Source: Oscillospiraceae bacterium (GTDB taxonomy: Bacteria > Bacillota > Clostridia > Oscillospirales > Oscillospiraceae). From it: a stretch of DNA of 64,000 nt. Below the pieces are notes generated by a model. It had not been told where the DNA came from. It made no database searches and saw only the letters and a program-made list of their open reading frames with translations. Numbering within the stretch: the stretch's first letter is position 1; every line of letters starts with the position of its first letter. Location of the stretch: positions 31,115-95,114 of the forward strand of contig JAISXU010000081.1 in NCBI GenBank assembly GCA_031270395.1, given 5' to 3'. The position numbers and the translations under genes are program-made. Shown piece by piece: positions 25,502 through 34,875 of the stretch.

Positions 25502-26434
25502 ATGGCATTTTCCGCAGGCGACGTAAAGGCTCTGCGCGAGCAGACCGGCGTCGGTATGATGGACTGTAAAAAAGCGCTGGAGGCGTCCGGCGGCGACATG
25601 GAGAAAGCGATAGATTATCTGCGCGAGCGCGGACTGGCGGCGGCGCAGAAGAAGGCGGGGCGCGTCGCCGCCGAGGGCGTCGCGTACGCGGCCGTGTTCG
25701 GGGACGTCGGCGTCGCCGTGGAGGTCAACGCGGAGACGGACTTCGTGGCGAAGAACGACAAGTTCCTCGATTTTGTCAAGGGCGTCGCGCAAGCCGTTGC
25801 GGACGGAGCGCCGTCCGACGTGGACGCGCTGCTGGACTCCGTATATCCGGGCGGGGACAAGACGGTGCGCGAGCGCCGGCAGGAGATGGTGCTCGTCATC
25901 GGCGAGAACATCAGTGTGCGCCGTTTCGCGCGATATGACGAGGGGCTGTGCGTGCCGTACGTACACGCTGGCGGCAAGATAGGCGTTCTTGTCGTACTCG
26001 AGTGTGAAAACGTATCCGATACGGACGCGGTGAGGGAACTCGGCAGAGATATAGCGATGCAGATAGCGGCCATGCGGCCGACATATCTGGATTCGTCGGC
26101 CGTCGATCCCAAGGAGCTCGAGCGCGAGCGCGAGATACAGCTCAGCAAGGCACTAGAGGAGAACAAGGCGAAAAAGCTGCCCGAGGAGAAGTCACTCCAG
26201 ATAGCCCAGAGTATGGTAAAAGGGCGGATAAACAAGTTCTTTGAGGAGATATGTCTGCTCAATCAGCCGTATGTCAAAGGGGACAAGATAACCGTCGGGC
26301 AGCACGTTAAGAACGTCTCAAAGGAGCTCGGGGGCGACGTGAGGATCAAGGCGTTCACGCGATTTGAAAAGGGCGAGGGAATAGAGAAAAAGCAGGAGGA
26401 TTTTGCCGCCGAGATCGCCGACCTCGTAAAATAA
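25502..26434 (+). CDS. tsf: Elongation factor Ts
   Basis: 310 residues from ATG 25502 (GGAAGG nine bases upstream; the overlapping GTG at 25499 is an alternative). UBA-like N-terminus VKALREQTGVGMMDCKKAL, ETDFVAKNDKF contact motif, and dimerisation/core domains (IGENISVRRFARY, AAMRPTYLDSSAV, ICLLNQPYVKGDK). It exchanges GDP for GTP on EF-Tu. Follows rpsB in the standard order. Confidence 0.97.
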   Translation: MAFSAGDVKALREQTGVGMMDCKKALEASGGDMEKAIDYLRERGLAAAQKKAGRVAAEGVAYAAVFGDVGVAVEVNAETDFVAKNDKFLDFVKGVAQAVADGAPSDVDALLDSVYPGGDKTVRERRQEMVLVIGENISVRRFARYDEGLCVPYVHAGGKIGVLVVLECENVSDTDAVRELGRDIAMQIAAMRPTYLDSSAVDPKELEREREIQLSKALEENKAKKLPEEKSLQIAQSMVKGRINKFFEEICLLNQPYVKGDKITVGQHVKNVSKELGGDVRIKAFTRFEKGEGIEKKQEDFAAEIADLVK

Positions 26435-26437
26435 AGC

Positions 26438-27589
26438 ATGAAAAAGATTGTGACGGCAGCGATAGCGGCGCTGATGACGGTGTGCATGACGACGGCTTAC
26501 GCGCAGCAGCCGGGCGGCGCCTCCGATCCGCTTGTGACGCTTATGTACCTAAACGAGACGTACCGCCCGGCGCTCGTCGCCGACGGCCGCGCGGAGATCG
26601 ACAGGGCGCTCGGCGCCGTGTATGACGCCGCGGCGGAGAAGCTCGGGCTTGGCGAGAGCGTTCCGGGGTACAGCTTTGCCGGGAGCTTCACGGAGCTGGC
26701 GCTGGAGCCGGGCGACGTCGTCAGGCTGACCTCCGGCAGCAGCTTCATACTGACGCGGGGCGCGGCTTCACTCGCCATAGAAAACGGCGGGGTCATAAAC
26801 GTGTCCACGGGCAATGTGGTGAGCTCCGGCTCGATGCTCGTGGTAAACCAGCGATATATGTGCGTGGAGGAGACCGAGGCTGTCGTTACCGCCTCGGCGG
26901 ACGCCGTAGGGCAGGTGGACGGCTATTACATGACCGACGGCGTCGCGGTGACGAAGCACGCGGTATTTTCAGACGTAAAAACCTCGGACTGGTTCTACGA
27001 CGCCGTGGATTACGCATACAGTAACAAGCTGCTCAACGGAGTCGCGGCCGACAGGTTCGCGCCGAACGACTCCATGACGCGCGCGATGTTTGTGACCGCG
27101 CTGTACAGGCTCGACGGCACGCCGCCCGTCACCGACGCGGGCGAGTTTTCCGACGTGGCGGACCCGTCGCAGTATTATTACGGCGCGGTGAGCTGGGCCA
27201 ACGGGAATAAGATCGTCACGGGCTACGGCGACGGCAGCTTCCGCCCGTCCGCGAGCATAACGCGCGAGCAGATGGCCGTCATAATGTACCGATACGCGAT
27301 ATATAAGGGTATAGATACCGCGTCGGCCGGCGCGGGGTCGGGGAGCTTTGACGCGTTCTCCGACAGCGCGGACGTGTCAGCGTACGCCGCCGACGCCGTG
27401 CGTTGGGCGGTGGCTCTCGGCGTCGTCAACGGCTCAGACGGTAAACTGCTTCCCGGCGGGACTGCCACAAGAGCGCAAGTGGCGCAGATAATCCTGAATT
27501 TTAACGAAAAAGTTATCGCGCAGAGTGTTGAGACAAGGAACGACGGGGCGGCGGAGACCGGCGCGTCCGCCGAAACTCCGCAATTGTGA
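26438..27589 (+). CDS. Secreted SLH-domain protein
   Basis: 383 residues. Signal peptide about 1-22 (MKKIVTAAIAALMTVCMTTA, then YAQQ). A unique domain of about 150 residues without known resemblance is followed by three SLH repeats: FSDVKTSDWFYDAVDYAYSN, FSDVADPSQYYYGAVSWANG with GYGDGSFRPSASITREQ, and FSDSADVSAYAADAVRWAVA. SLH domains anchor proteins non-covalently to pyruvylated secondary wall polymers. It starts 3 bp after tsf with a weak ribosome site and is followed after 13 bp by another surface protein. Confidence 0.9.
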   Translation: MKKIVTAAIAALMTVCMTTAYAQQPGGASDPLVTLMYLNETYRPALVADGRAEIDRALGAVYDAAAEKLGLGESVPGYSFAGSFTELALEPGDVVRLTSGSSFILTRGAASLAIENGGVINVSTGNVVSSGSMLVVNQRYMCVEETEAVVTASADAVGQVDGYYMTDGVAVTKHAVFSDVKTSDWFYDAVDYAYSNKLLNGVAADRFAPNDSMTRAMFVTALYRLDGTPPVTDAGEFSDVADPSQYYYGAVSWANGNKIVTGYGDGSFRPSASITREQMAVIMYRYAIYKGIDTASAGAGSGSFDAFSDSADVSAYAADAVRWAVALGVVNGSDGKLLPGGTATRAQVAQIILNFNEKVIAQSVETRNDGAAETGASAETPQL

Positions 27590-27602
27590 GAAAGGACTGA
27601 AT

Positions 27603-30600
27603 ATGAACGTGAAAATAAAACGGCTGATTTCGACCGCTCTCCTATCGGCGCTTCTCCTGTCTATCGCACCGCCCGGCGCGCATTTCTCGGCGGCCTCCGC
27701 GCCGTCAAGCTGGGCCGTCCCGGAGATAAACGAAGCCAACACCGAGGGACTTCTGACACCGAACGCGCAGAAGGACTTCCAGAGGAATCTGACGCGTTCA
27801 GAGTTCTGCGAGCTCGTCGTAGCGCTGATTGAGCGCACTCTGGGACAGGAGCTGCCGCTGCCGGCGGCGAATCCGTTCACGGACACGAGCAACATCGACG
27901 TGCAGAAGGCGTCGCTCTACGGCGGGTCAACTCCCGTCGTCAACGGAGTCGGCAACGGTCTGTTCGCGCCGGACAAGAGCGTGGCGCGGCAGGAGATCAT
28001 CACCATGATGATACGCGCGCTCAACCGCCTTTCGACCGACACGGGAAAAAATCTGCTGCCGTCGCAGCCGGTGGCCTCGCTCCCGTTCGGCGACAGCTCG
28101 AAGATCGCCGATTACGCCGTTAACTCGGTAAAGACGGCGTATGCCAACGGGATGATAAAGGGCAATAATCTGGGGAACTTCAACCCGCTCGCGCAGATAA
28201 CGTCGGAGGAGTGCGTCGCCGTCGTCAGGCGCAGCAACAACTCGTCGCAGACCATAATCAACGCGGGACTCACCAACGAGCAGCTCGCCGACAAGACGGT
28301 CAGGGACATGAACATCGGCTTTGCCTACGGCGACACCGCCGACGGGGTATCGCAGAGCATCCTGCTGCCGGCGACGGGCGCGGGCGGCGCCGCCATAACG
28401 TGGTCGAGCGCTAATCCGAACGCCGTCAGCGCGTCGGGTACAGTCTCGACGGTTGGCGCCCCGCAGACCGCGACGCTCACTGCCACGGTCAGAATAGGCA
28501 CGGCGACGAGAACGAGGCAGTTCACGCTTAAAACGACGTCCTCGACAGGGGATAACAGGTTACTCGAAAACGCGTACAGGGAGCTTGAAATACTGTTCCT
28601 CAATCAGGGCGATACGCTCAGCTCGGTGACGGGGCGCGTGTTCCTGCCGGACACCGTTCTTGGCGCGGACGTAACATGGACTTCAAGTCTGCCCTCGACA
28701 GTAAACGCGGGCACCGGCGCGGTGACGATTCCGTCAAACGGCTCGCAGAGCGTCACGCTGACGGCTACTATCGCATATAACGGGAAGTACGTGACTAAGA
28801 CATTCGTGCTGTCCGTCACGGATCCGAGCAGCGTAAAGCAGGTATCTCTGCACGGCGTCGAGCTTGGCATGACGCTGAGTCAGACGCAGTCGGTACTCGG
28901 CACGGCAAGGGACAGCTTCAAGCTGTCGACAACTGAGACGTGGTACGTCTTCCATACAAACTACAATAGTTTTATCGCCGTATGCATCCGGTCGAACGGC
29001 GTTGCCGCAATATACTCGATGGCGTCGAGTTGGGCGACGCAGCTGAAAAACAAGACGACCGGCGCGGTGATAACGCCCGAACAGGCCGACGCGATGACGG
29101 GCGTCGGCGGCAGGGCGTACACCGACAGCGCCGTATCCGGCGGGACTCGCTACGCCGTGCTGATCTATGACGAGACGTCCGGCGTGACCGCTGCGCGGGT
29201 GTTCGACTCCGGGCCGGCGGAGCAGTTTATATTTCAGACGATAAACGCGTTCCGGTATCTCAAAGGCTATTCGGTGCTCGCGTGGAACGCGAAGCTCGGG
29301 GCGTCGGCGAGGGCACACACCGCCGACATGGGCACGAACAATTATCTGTCCGAGACGGGTCGCAGCGGCAGCACCTTCGCCACGCGCGCGCTGGCGCAGG
29401 GCTATGAGAGCGCGCTGGTGGCCTCCGGCGCGGTGACGGGCGGAGGCGCGAACGCTTTTGATATCCTCGACGGCTATATCGGAGTCGCCACCAACCGCGC
29501 AAAGCTGCTGAGCACGTCGCTGACTGTCGTCGGCGTGGGCTTCGGGAGCGGATACTCCGGCGCGAACAGCACGCTGGGAACGGTCGTGTTCGGGACGCTG
29601 ATAGGCATTACGGGAGTTACAAGCACGCCGTCGGCAGTGGCGGTCAACGTCAACGGCAGCGCCGTCGTGACACTGACCGTCTCGCCGTCGAACCGGAACG
29701 AGACGTTCACCGTCGCGTCGTCGAACACCTATTACTTTACCGTGACTGCGAATACCGGCTCCGCCTCGACGGTGACGGCGACGCTCACGGGGGTGGCGCA
29801 GGGCAGCGCGAACATCACGGTTACCGGCAGCTCCAGCGGCAACGTGTACTCGATCCCCGTAAGTATCGGCACGGTCTACGCGTCGAGCGTCACTATAAGT
29901 AACGAGAAAACGACGGTTGTAAGCAATCAAACGACCCCGGTTGCAAACGCCGGCAACTATGTTCTGGGCAAGGGAAATACGTACAAGTTCACCGCGTATA
30001 CGAACACTTCCTCTTCGTACGCGACGGACGCCGCCGTCACGTGGTCGTCCTCCGCCCCCTCCGTGGCCACGGTATCCTCGACCGGCCTCGTCACGGGCTT
30101 GAACAACGGTACGGCGGCGATAACGGCGAGGATACAGCGCAGCGCCAGCGCGAGCGATTATATAACCGTGACGATGAGTTTCACCGTAGTCACGCTGTCG
30201 TTCAGCGGCACAGGAATGAGCAACAACATCTTAAGCCTGAATATATCCAGCTCCAATGCCTCCGCCGTGATAACCCCGACCGTGGCGGGCGCGTCGCTGC
30301 CGAGCGGGACGACGCTGCAGTATTACGGGACGTCGAGTAATTCCGGCATAGTCACGGTTGCGTCCGCGTACGCGTCAACGGTTAGCGTCACGGGCGTGGC
30401 TTCCGGACAGGCGGCGATAAACGTCACGGCGATCGCGACAGGCTTGACCGGCGACGCAAAAGTCACCGGTAGCTTCACGGCGACAGTCACAGGACAGTCG
30501 CAGTATCCGACGGGCTTCACCCTTTCGACGACAGAACTTACAGTCTACGCCGGAGATCCCACACCAAAATACATCACCGTTACGACGAATCCTCCCAATG

Positions 30601-31082
30601 TTGCGAACAAGACCATGGTGATCGATGCTGCGGAGTCAACGTCGGGCTATGGTAGTATCGCATCAATTACGCTGGACAGCACAAACAACAGAATTGCGAT
30701 TGCTGGCAATGCTACGGGAACAGTGAGCATACGCGTGTATATGAAGGGACAAAATATCGACGATCGGATAAATCCGCAAACTTTCTCAGTTACTGTCGCT
30801 CCCGCGGAGGTTACCGGCATTATGATCAATGGTGGCGCCGAGTCCGTAACTATTGACAACAACCAGGCTGTAACTCTAACTTGTCAACTGGTGCCCTCGT
30901 ACGCGACGACGCCCGTCACAATCATATGGAGCAGTAACAATCCCGCAGCAGCTACAGTTGACACAAACGGCGTCGTCACACCGGTTGGCAATGGTCAAGC
31001 GATTATCACCGCGGCAATAAACAACACATATATAACTGATACAATTGGCGTTAGTGTAACCTTTCTCGGTCCTCAGACTTAA
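27603..31082 (+). CDS. Large surface protein: SLH, Ig-like and CAP domains
   Basis: 1159 residues from the ATG preceded by AAAGGA; the 27525 start in the track lies inside the previous gene. Signal peptide about 1-32; SLH-like repeats about 55-215 (VVNGVGNGLFAPDKSVARQE, FGDSSKIADYAVNSVKTAY); atypical bacterial Ig domains (ITWSSANPNAVSASGTVSTV); a CAP-associated segment (LHGVELGMTLSQTQSVLGTA); a CAP/SCP domain (INAFRYLKGYSVLAWNAKLG, ARAHTADMG); then several Big_2-like repeats (VTWSSSAPSVATVSSTGLVT). Likely wall-attached. The last 180 or so codons are less GC-rich than the rest. Confidence 0.88.
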   Translation: MNVKIKRLISTALLSALLLSIAPPGAHFSAASAPSSWAVPEINEANTEGLLTPNAQKDFQRNLTRSEFCELVVALIERTLGQELPLPAANPFTDTSNIDVQKASLYGGSTPVVNGVGNGLFAPDKSVARQEIITMMIRALNRLSTDTGKNLLPSQPVASLPFGDSSKIADYAVNSVKTAYANGMIKGNNLGNFNPLAQITSEECVAVVRRSNNSSQTIINAGLTNEQLADKTVRDMNIGFAYGDTADGVSQSILLPATGAGGAAITWSSANPNAVSASGTVSTVGAPQTATLTATVRIGTATRTRQFTLKTTSSTGDNRLLENAYRELEILFLNQGDTLSSVTGRVFLPDTVLGADVTWTSSLPSTVNAGTGAVTIPSNGSQSVTLTATIAYNGKYVTKTFVLSVTDPSSVKQVSLHGVELGMTLSQTQSVLGTARDSFKLSTTETWYVFHTNYNSFIAVCIRSNGVAAIYSMASSWATQLKNKTTGAVITPEQADAMTGVGGRAYTDSAVSGGTRYAVLIYDETSGVTAARVFDSGPAEQFIFQTINAFRYLKGYSVLAWNAKLGASARAHTADMGTNNYLSETGRSGSTFATRALAQGYESALVASGAVTGGGANAFDILDGYIGVATNRAKLLSTSLTVVGVGFGSGYSGANSTLGTVVFGTLIGITGVTSTPSAVAVNVNGSAVVTLTVSPSNRNETFTVASSNTYYFTVTANTGSASTVTATLTGVAQGSANITVTGSSSGNVYSIPVSIGTVYASSVTISNEKTTVVSNQTTPVANAGNYVLGKGNTYKFTAYTNTSSSYATDAAVTWSSSAPSVATVSSTGLVTGLNNGTAAITARIQRSASASDYITVTMSFTVVTLSFSGTGMSNNILSLNISSSNASAVITPTVAGASLPSGTTLQYYGTSSNSGIVTVASAYASTVSVTGVASGQAAINVTAIATGLTGDAKVTGSFTATVTGQSQYPTGFTLSTTELTVYAGDPTPKYITVTTNPPNVANKTMVIDAAESTSGYGSIASITLDSTNNRIAIAGNATGTVSIRVYMKGQNIDDRINPQTFSVTVAPAEVTGIMINGGAESVTIDNNQAVTLTCQLVPSYATTPVTIIWSSNNPAAATVDTNGVVTPVGNGQAIITAAINNTYITDTIGVSVTFLGPQT

Positions 31083-31149
31083 CAGCAACGTTTAGCGCCG
31101 CTCCGTGCGGAGCAATAACGCTCCGACTTGTGAAAGGGGGGCAGCGGAT

Positions 31150-32694
31150 ATGCGCAGGATGCCGATCGGCATACAGGATTTTGATAGCCTGATAACGGGC
31201 GGATACGCCTACATCGATAAGACCCGGTGGGTATACGAACTGGCGAACGAAGGCGTCTACTTCTTCCTCGGCCGCCCGAGACGCTTCGGGAAGAGTCTGC
31301 TGCTCTCCACGCTGTGCGCGTACTTCGAGGGTAAGCGGGAGCTGTTTCGTGGGCTTGCGATGGAGGGCCTTGAAAAGGAATGGGCGTCATGGCCCGTGCT
31401 GCACATTGATTTGAACGTGTCCTCATACAGGAACGCGGAGGATTTGGAATCCGGTCTGGACACTAATCTGCGGCGTTTTGAGAGAGTGTGGGGTATTGAC
31501 GGGCAGACGTCCGGGAAGACGCCGGCCGCGCGTTTTTACGACCTGATTCAAACAGCCTGTGAGAAGTCGGGGCGCAGAATCGTGGTCTTGGTGGACGAGT
31601 ACGACAGACCGCTGTTGCAGACGATGGAGGCGGGCGCGGCGAACGACGAGATGCGAACCGCGCTGAAGGGATTCTACGGAGTCTTGAAGAGCGCCAACCA
31701 ATGGCTGCGCTTCGTGCTGCTGACGGGAGTTACCAAATTCAGCAGGGTCAGCGTGTTCAGCGACTTGAACATGCTGCGGGATATCAGCATGGAGGAGCCT
31801 TACAACGGCATATGCGGCATATCCGCGCGGGAACTCGAGGAGAACTTCAAGACTGAGCTTTCGGCGCTGGCGGAGAAAAACGGCATGACATACGGCGAAG
31901 CCGTCGCCGAGATGAAAAGGCGCTACGACGGATACCGATTCAGCGACGCCGACGAGAGCATGTACAATCCGTTCAGTGTGCTTAATACATTGAAAAAGAA
32001 AGTATTCTCTTACTACTGGTTCAAGACGGGAACGCCGACTTTCCTCATCGAACAGATCAGGAAAGCGGATTTTGACCTTCTGAAATTCGCGGGCGGCGTG
32101 GAAATACCGGCCCACTCTATAGACGACTACCGTGCGGGAGGGGACAATCCCGTGCCGCTGCTGTACCAGAGCGGCTACCTGACGATAGTCGGTCACAGGA
32201 ACGACCGGTATATGCTCGATTTCCCGAACGAGGAGGTGCGGTACGGATTTCTGAGAGAGCTGTTGCCGTACTATACCTACAGACCGCCGGGACAGGAATT
32301 TTTCGCCGATTACTTCATCGACGATCTGCGCGCGGGCGATGTGGACGGCTTTATGGGGCGTATGCGGGCTTTCTTCGCGAACATACCATACGAGCTGAAC
32401 GATAATACGGAGCGCCATTACCAGACCGTGTTCTATCTCGTGTTCACCATGCTTGGGCAGTACGCGCAGGCGGAGGTACGCAGCGCAAAGGGGAGGGCGG
32501 ACGCCGTAGTCCGGACGCCGGACGCGGTGTACGTATTCGAGTTCAAGCTGAACGGTACGGCGGAGGAAGCGCTTGCGCAGATCGACGACAGGGGTTACGC
32601 CATCCCCTATGAGGCGGGCGGGCGCAAGGTCGTTAAGATCGGCGCGGCATTCGATAAGGACGAGCGGAACATCTCGCGCTGGCTTGTGAGATAA
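31150..32694 (+). CDS. AAA-ATPase-like / PD-(D/E)XK nuclease-superfamily protein (DUF1703 type)
   Basis: 514 residues from the ATG after AAAGGGGGG; the track starts 15 codons earlier. N-terminus MPIGIQDFDSLITGGYAYIDKT is typical of the AAA-ATPase-like family; Walker A FFLGRPRRFGKSLLLSTL, Walker B VVLVDEYDRPLLQ. The C-terminal 100 residues carry a PD-(D/E)XK fold with GRADAVVRTPDAVYVFEFKL. The family is abundant and often multicopy in anaerobes, and its role (defence or mobile-element linked) is not established. Lies 67 bp after the CAP protein. Confidence 0.9.
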   Translation: MRRMPIGIQDFDSLITGGYAYIDKTRWVYELANEGVYFFLGRPRRFGKSLLLSTLCAYFEGKRELFRGLAMEGLEKEWASWPVLHIDLNVSSYRNAEDLESGLDTNLRRFERVWGIDGQTSGKTPAARFYDLIQTACEKSGRRIVVLVDEYDRPLLQTMEAGAANDEMRTALKGFYGVLKSANQWLRFVLLTGVTKFSRVSVFSDLNMLRDISMEEPYNGICGISARELEENFKTELSALAEKNGMTYGEAVAEMKRRYDGYRFSDADESMYNPFSVLNTLKKKVFSYYWFKTGTPTFLIEQIRKADFDLLKFAGGVEIPAHSIDDYRAGGDNPVPLLYQSGYLTIVGHRNDRYMLDFPNEEVRYGFLRELLPYYTYRPPGQEFFADYFIDDLRAGDVDGFMGRMRAFFANIPYELNDNTERHYQTVFYLVFTMLGQYAQAEVRSAKGRADAVVRTPDAVYVFEFKLNGTAEEALAQIDDRGYAIPYEAGGRKVVKIGAAFDKDERNISRWLVR

Positions 32695-32722
32695 ATCCGC
32701 ATATCAGGGGGGTTAGCAACAA

Positions 32723-33268
32723 ATGTACATAGATTCAAAAACCGCGGAGGGACAGGCTGTTCTTGAAGCGGCGCGCGCGATGTGCGCCGCGGCGCGCACC
32801 GCGCCCAAGGCGTGCGGTACCGACGAACTCGACACGGCGATACTGACCGGAGAGGACAAGGACGCGCTCGCGACGAAGATGCGCGAAATCGGGACGGCGC
32901 TGGGTGACAAGGGCGGCTTCTTCATACGCGACGCGGGCAACGTGGACGAGAGCGCGGCCGTCGTGCTAATCGGCGCGAAGTACGAGACGCGCAAGCTCGG
33001 GAAGCTGTGCGGACTGTGCGGGTTCGACGGGTGTACGGAGTGTAAGCGGGCGGGCGCGACGTGTGTATTCACGCCGATGGATCTCGGTATAGCGCTCGGA
33101 AGCGCGGTCGCCGTCGCCGCCGACCGCCGGCTGGATAACCGCATGATGTTCACCGCGGGCAAGGCGGCCGACGCGCTCGGGATGCTTGGAGAGCTCGGGG
33201 AACGCAGAATGATAATCGGCATACCGCTCTCCGCGTCCGGCAAGTCGCCGTATTTTGACAGAAAGTAA
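32723..33268 (+). CDS. DUF2148 ferredoxin-domain protein
   Basis: 181 residues. The family signature is the cysteine-rich LCGLCGFDGCTECKRAGATC, likely binding an Fe-S cluster, followed by MDLGIALGSAVAVAADRRLDNR. N-terminus resembles nitroreductase-like proteins (AAARTAPKACGTDELDTAIL). Function unknown; common in strict anaerobes. Preceded by GGGGGG and followed after 150 bp, through a structured spacer, by pduL. Confidence 0.88.
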   Translation: MYIDSKTAEGQAVLEAARAMCAAARTAPKACGTDELDTAILTGEDKDALATKMREIGTALGDKGGFFIRDAGNVDESAAVVLIGAKYETRKLGKLCGLCGFDGCTECKRAGATCVFTPMDLGIALGSAVAVAADRRLDNRMMFTAGKAADALGMLGELGERRMIIGIPLSASGKSPYFDRK

Positions 33269-33278
33269 AGCAGGAGGG

Positions 33279-33417
33279 AAAAGGTTGAAACAAGTTCAAC
33301 CTTTTCGTTGCAATCGCGTTTTGCTCGCCCTACGGGCAACCGCAAAACAGGCGCATTATGACCATGTCTTTTCATGATCGTTTTGTGCCTGAAGTGAAAC
33401 GAAAGGAATGGTCATAA
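33279..33417. promoter_or_regulatory. Structured spacer between DUF2148 gene and pduL
   Basis: Hairpin AAAAGGTTGAA/TTCAACCTTTT (33279-33305), then GTTTTGC, TC, GCCC TAC GGGC, AACC, GCAAAAC (33318-33348), then TTATGACCAT (33356-33365) pairing with ATGGTCATAA (33408-33417) just before the pduL start. The middle element, read on the minus strand, has the same GGTT/GA internal loop as hairpin 2 of the rpsB-tsf spacer. Confidence 0.72.
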
Positions 33418-33419
33418 AT

Positions 33420-33995
33420 ATGACTGAATTCAACGTGACTATCGAGGGTTCCGGCAAGCACTGTCATGTCAGGCGCGAGACGCTCGAGCGCCTGTTTGGC
33501 GCCGGGTTTGAGTTGGAGGTAAAGAAGTGGCTGTCACAGCCGGGGCAGTTCGCGACGCCGCAGAAGGTGACCGTCGTCGGGCCGCGCGGCGAGACGTCGA
33601 TTTCGATAATCGGGCCGTGCCGCAAGGCGGATCAGGTCGAGCTCTCGATGACGGACGCGCGCGCGCTCGGATTTGACTGCCCTATACGGGAGAGCGGCGA
33701 CCTGCGCGGCAGCCCCGGCTGCAAGCTGATAGGGCCGGCGGGCGAGGCGGTCATAGACGAGGGAGTTATAGTGGCCAAACGGCACGTTCACCTCACGCCC
33801 GAGGACGCGGAAAAATACGGGCTGAAGGACAAACAGCTCGTAAGGGTGTCCGTGGGGGGCGACAGGGCGCTCGTGTTCGATGAGGTCGTCGCGCGAGTCA
33901 GCCCCGAATACGCCACATATATGCACATAGACTACGACGAGATGAACGCCGCCGCCATGACGGGCGCGGAGCCGGTCGGCCACGTGACGGCGTAA
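33420..33995 (+). CDS. pduL: Phosphate propanoyltransferase (PduL-type phosphotransacylase)
   Basis: 191 residues from MTEFNVTIEGSGKHCHV; the track start is four codons earlier. Two PTAC beta-barrel repeats with the zinc-binding histidines in KHCHVRRETLERLFG and AKRHVHLTPEDAEKYGL, plus GPCRKADQVELSMTDAR. PduL interconverts acyl-CoA and acyl-phosphate. No microcompartment-targeting N-terminal extension and no shell genes nearby, so it probably serves as the housekeeping phosphotransacetylase for acetate formation. No acetate kinase gene is adjacent. Confidence 0.92.
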   Translation: MTEFNVTIEGSGKHCHVRRETLERLFGAGFELEVKKWLSQPGQFATPQKVTVVGPRGETSISIIGPCRKADQVELSMTDARALGFDCPIRESGDLRGSPGCKLIGPAGEAVIDEGVIVAKRHVHLTPEDAEKYGLKDKQLVRVSVGGDRALVFDEVVARVSPEYATYMHIDYDEMNAAAMTGAEPVGHVTA

Positions 33996-34001
33996 ACCTC
34001 T

Positions 34002-34694
34002 CTAATCACAGATTTTTCGCGGCGTGAAGCCTATGTAGTCGGCGGAAATCATATGGTAATCAATACCGTCAACAACGCCCTGTACGGCATAGCGGTGGCC
34101 GGCCCCGTGTACGTGGCCGTACCAGCATCGCTTGACGTTATGGGCGCGCATTACGTCGATGATCTCGTCGCATCTGCTCCTGTTGAATATTGGGGGATAG
34201 TGGAGAAAACAGAGCTTTTCAGGCGCGTCTCCTGCCGCCTCCAGAGATATATTCAATCTCTGCGCCTCACGGCGGATGATTTTGTCGTTGTGCGACGCGT
34301 CGAGCTTGTCCTCAATCGTCCACCCGCGCGAACCGCAGATGGCCTTATCCCCGTAGAGAAAGCAATTATTGTGAAGAATACTCATATCGGAAAAACCGTG
34401 CGTCTCGAAAAAAGCGCTTATTTTCGCCGCCGTACTCCACCAATGGTCGTGGTTGCCCTTCATAATGAGCTTTTTACCCGGCAGCTCCGATATAAAGCGG
34501 AAGTCCCGGACACTCTTGTCAAGCGAAGACGCCCACGACAAATCGCCGCACAACACGCATACGTCGTCAGGCGTGAGCGCGGCGAAGCCCGCCGCTATTT
34601 TTCCTACGTAGCCGTCCCAGCCCTCGCCGAAGACGTCCATTGGTTTATTGCTCCCGAGCGAAAGATGCAGATCTCCGATCGCGTACAGCGCCAT
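34002..34694 (-). CDS. Calcineurin-like metallophosphoesterase
   Basis: 230 residues from the ATG nine bases after AAAGGAAA, giving MALYAIGDLHLSLG; the 34805 start has no support. Metal-binding motifs in order: GDLHL, GDLSWA, KGNHDHWW, and GHVHG, with an unusually C-terminal HYPPIFNRS. The family resembles YkuE/Bacillus phosphoesterases of unknown substrate. Converges with pduL, whose stop is 6 bp away. Confidence 0.9.
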   Translation of the reverse strand: MALYAIGDLHLSLGSNKPMDVFGEGWDGYVGKIAAGFAALTPDDVCVLCGDLSWASSLDKSVRDFRFISELPGKKLIMKGNHDHWWSTAAKISAFFETHGFSDMSILHNNCFLYGDKAICGSRGWTIEDKLDASHNDKIIRREAQRLNISLEAAGDAPEKLCFLHYPPIFNRSRCDEIIDVMRAHNVKRCWYGHVHGAGHRYAVQGVVDGIDYHMISADYIGFTPRKICD

Positions 34695-34875
34695 TCGGCA
34701 GTTTTTTCCTTTCGGTGAATAATACGCGACGCGCGCGCAAATACTACTTGCGGGTGCCGCAGGACGCCCTGTCTGAAACGGGATAATATCCCGGAATGCC
34801 GCCACGGAAAGCTCCCGACGTTTACGCCCGGACGCTTTGATGCCGTGACGCGCACATTAACGTGGAGGTACTACC

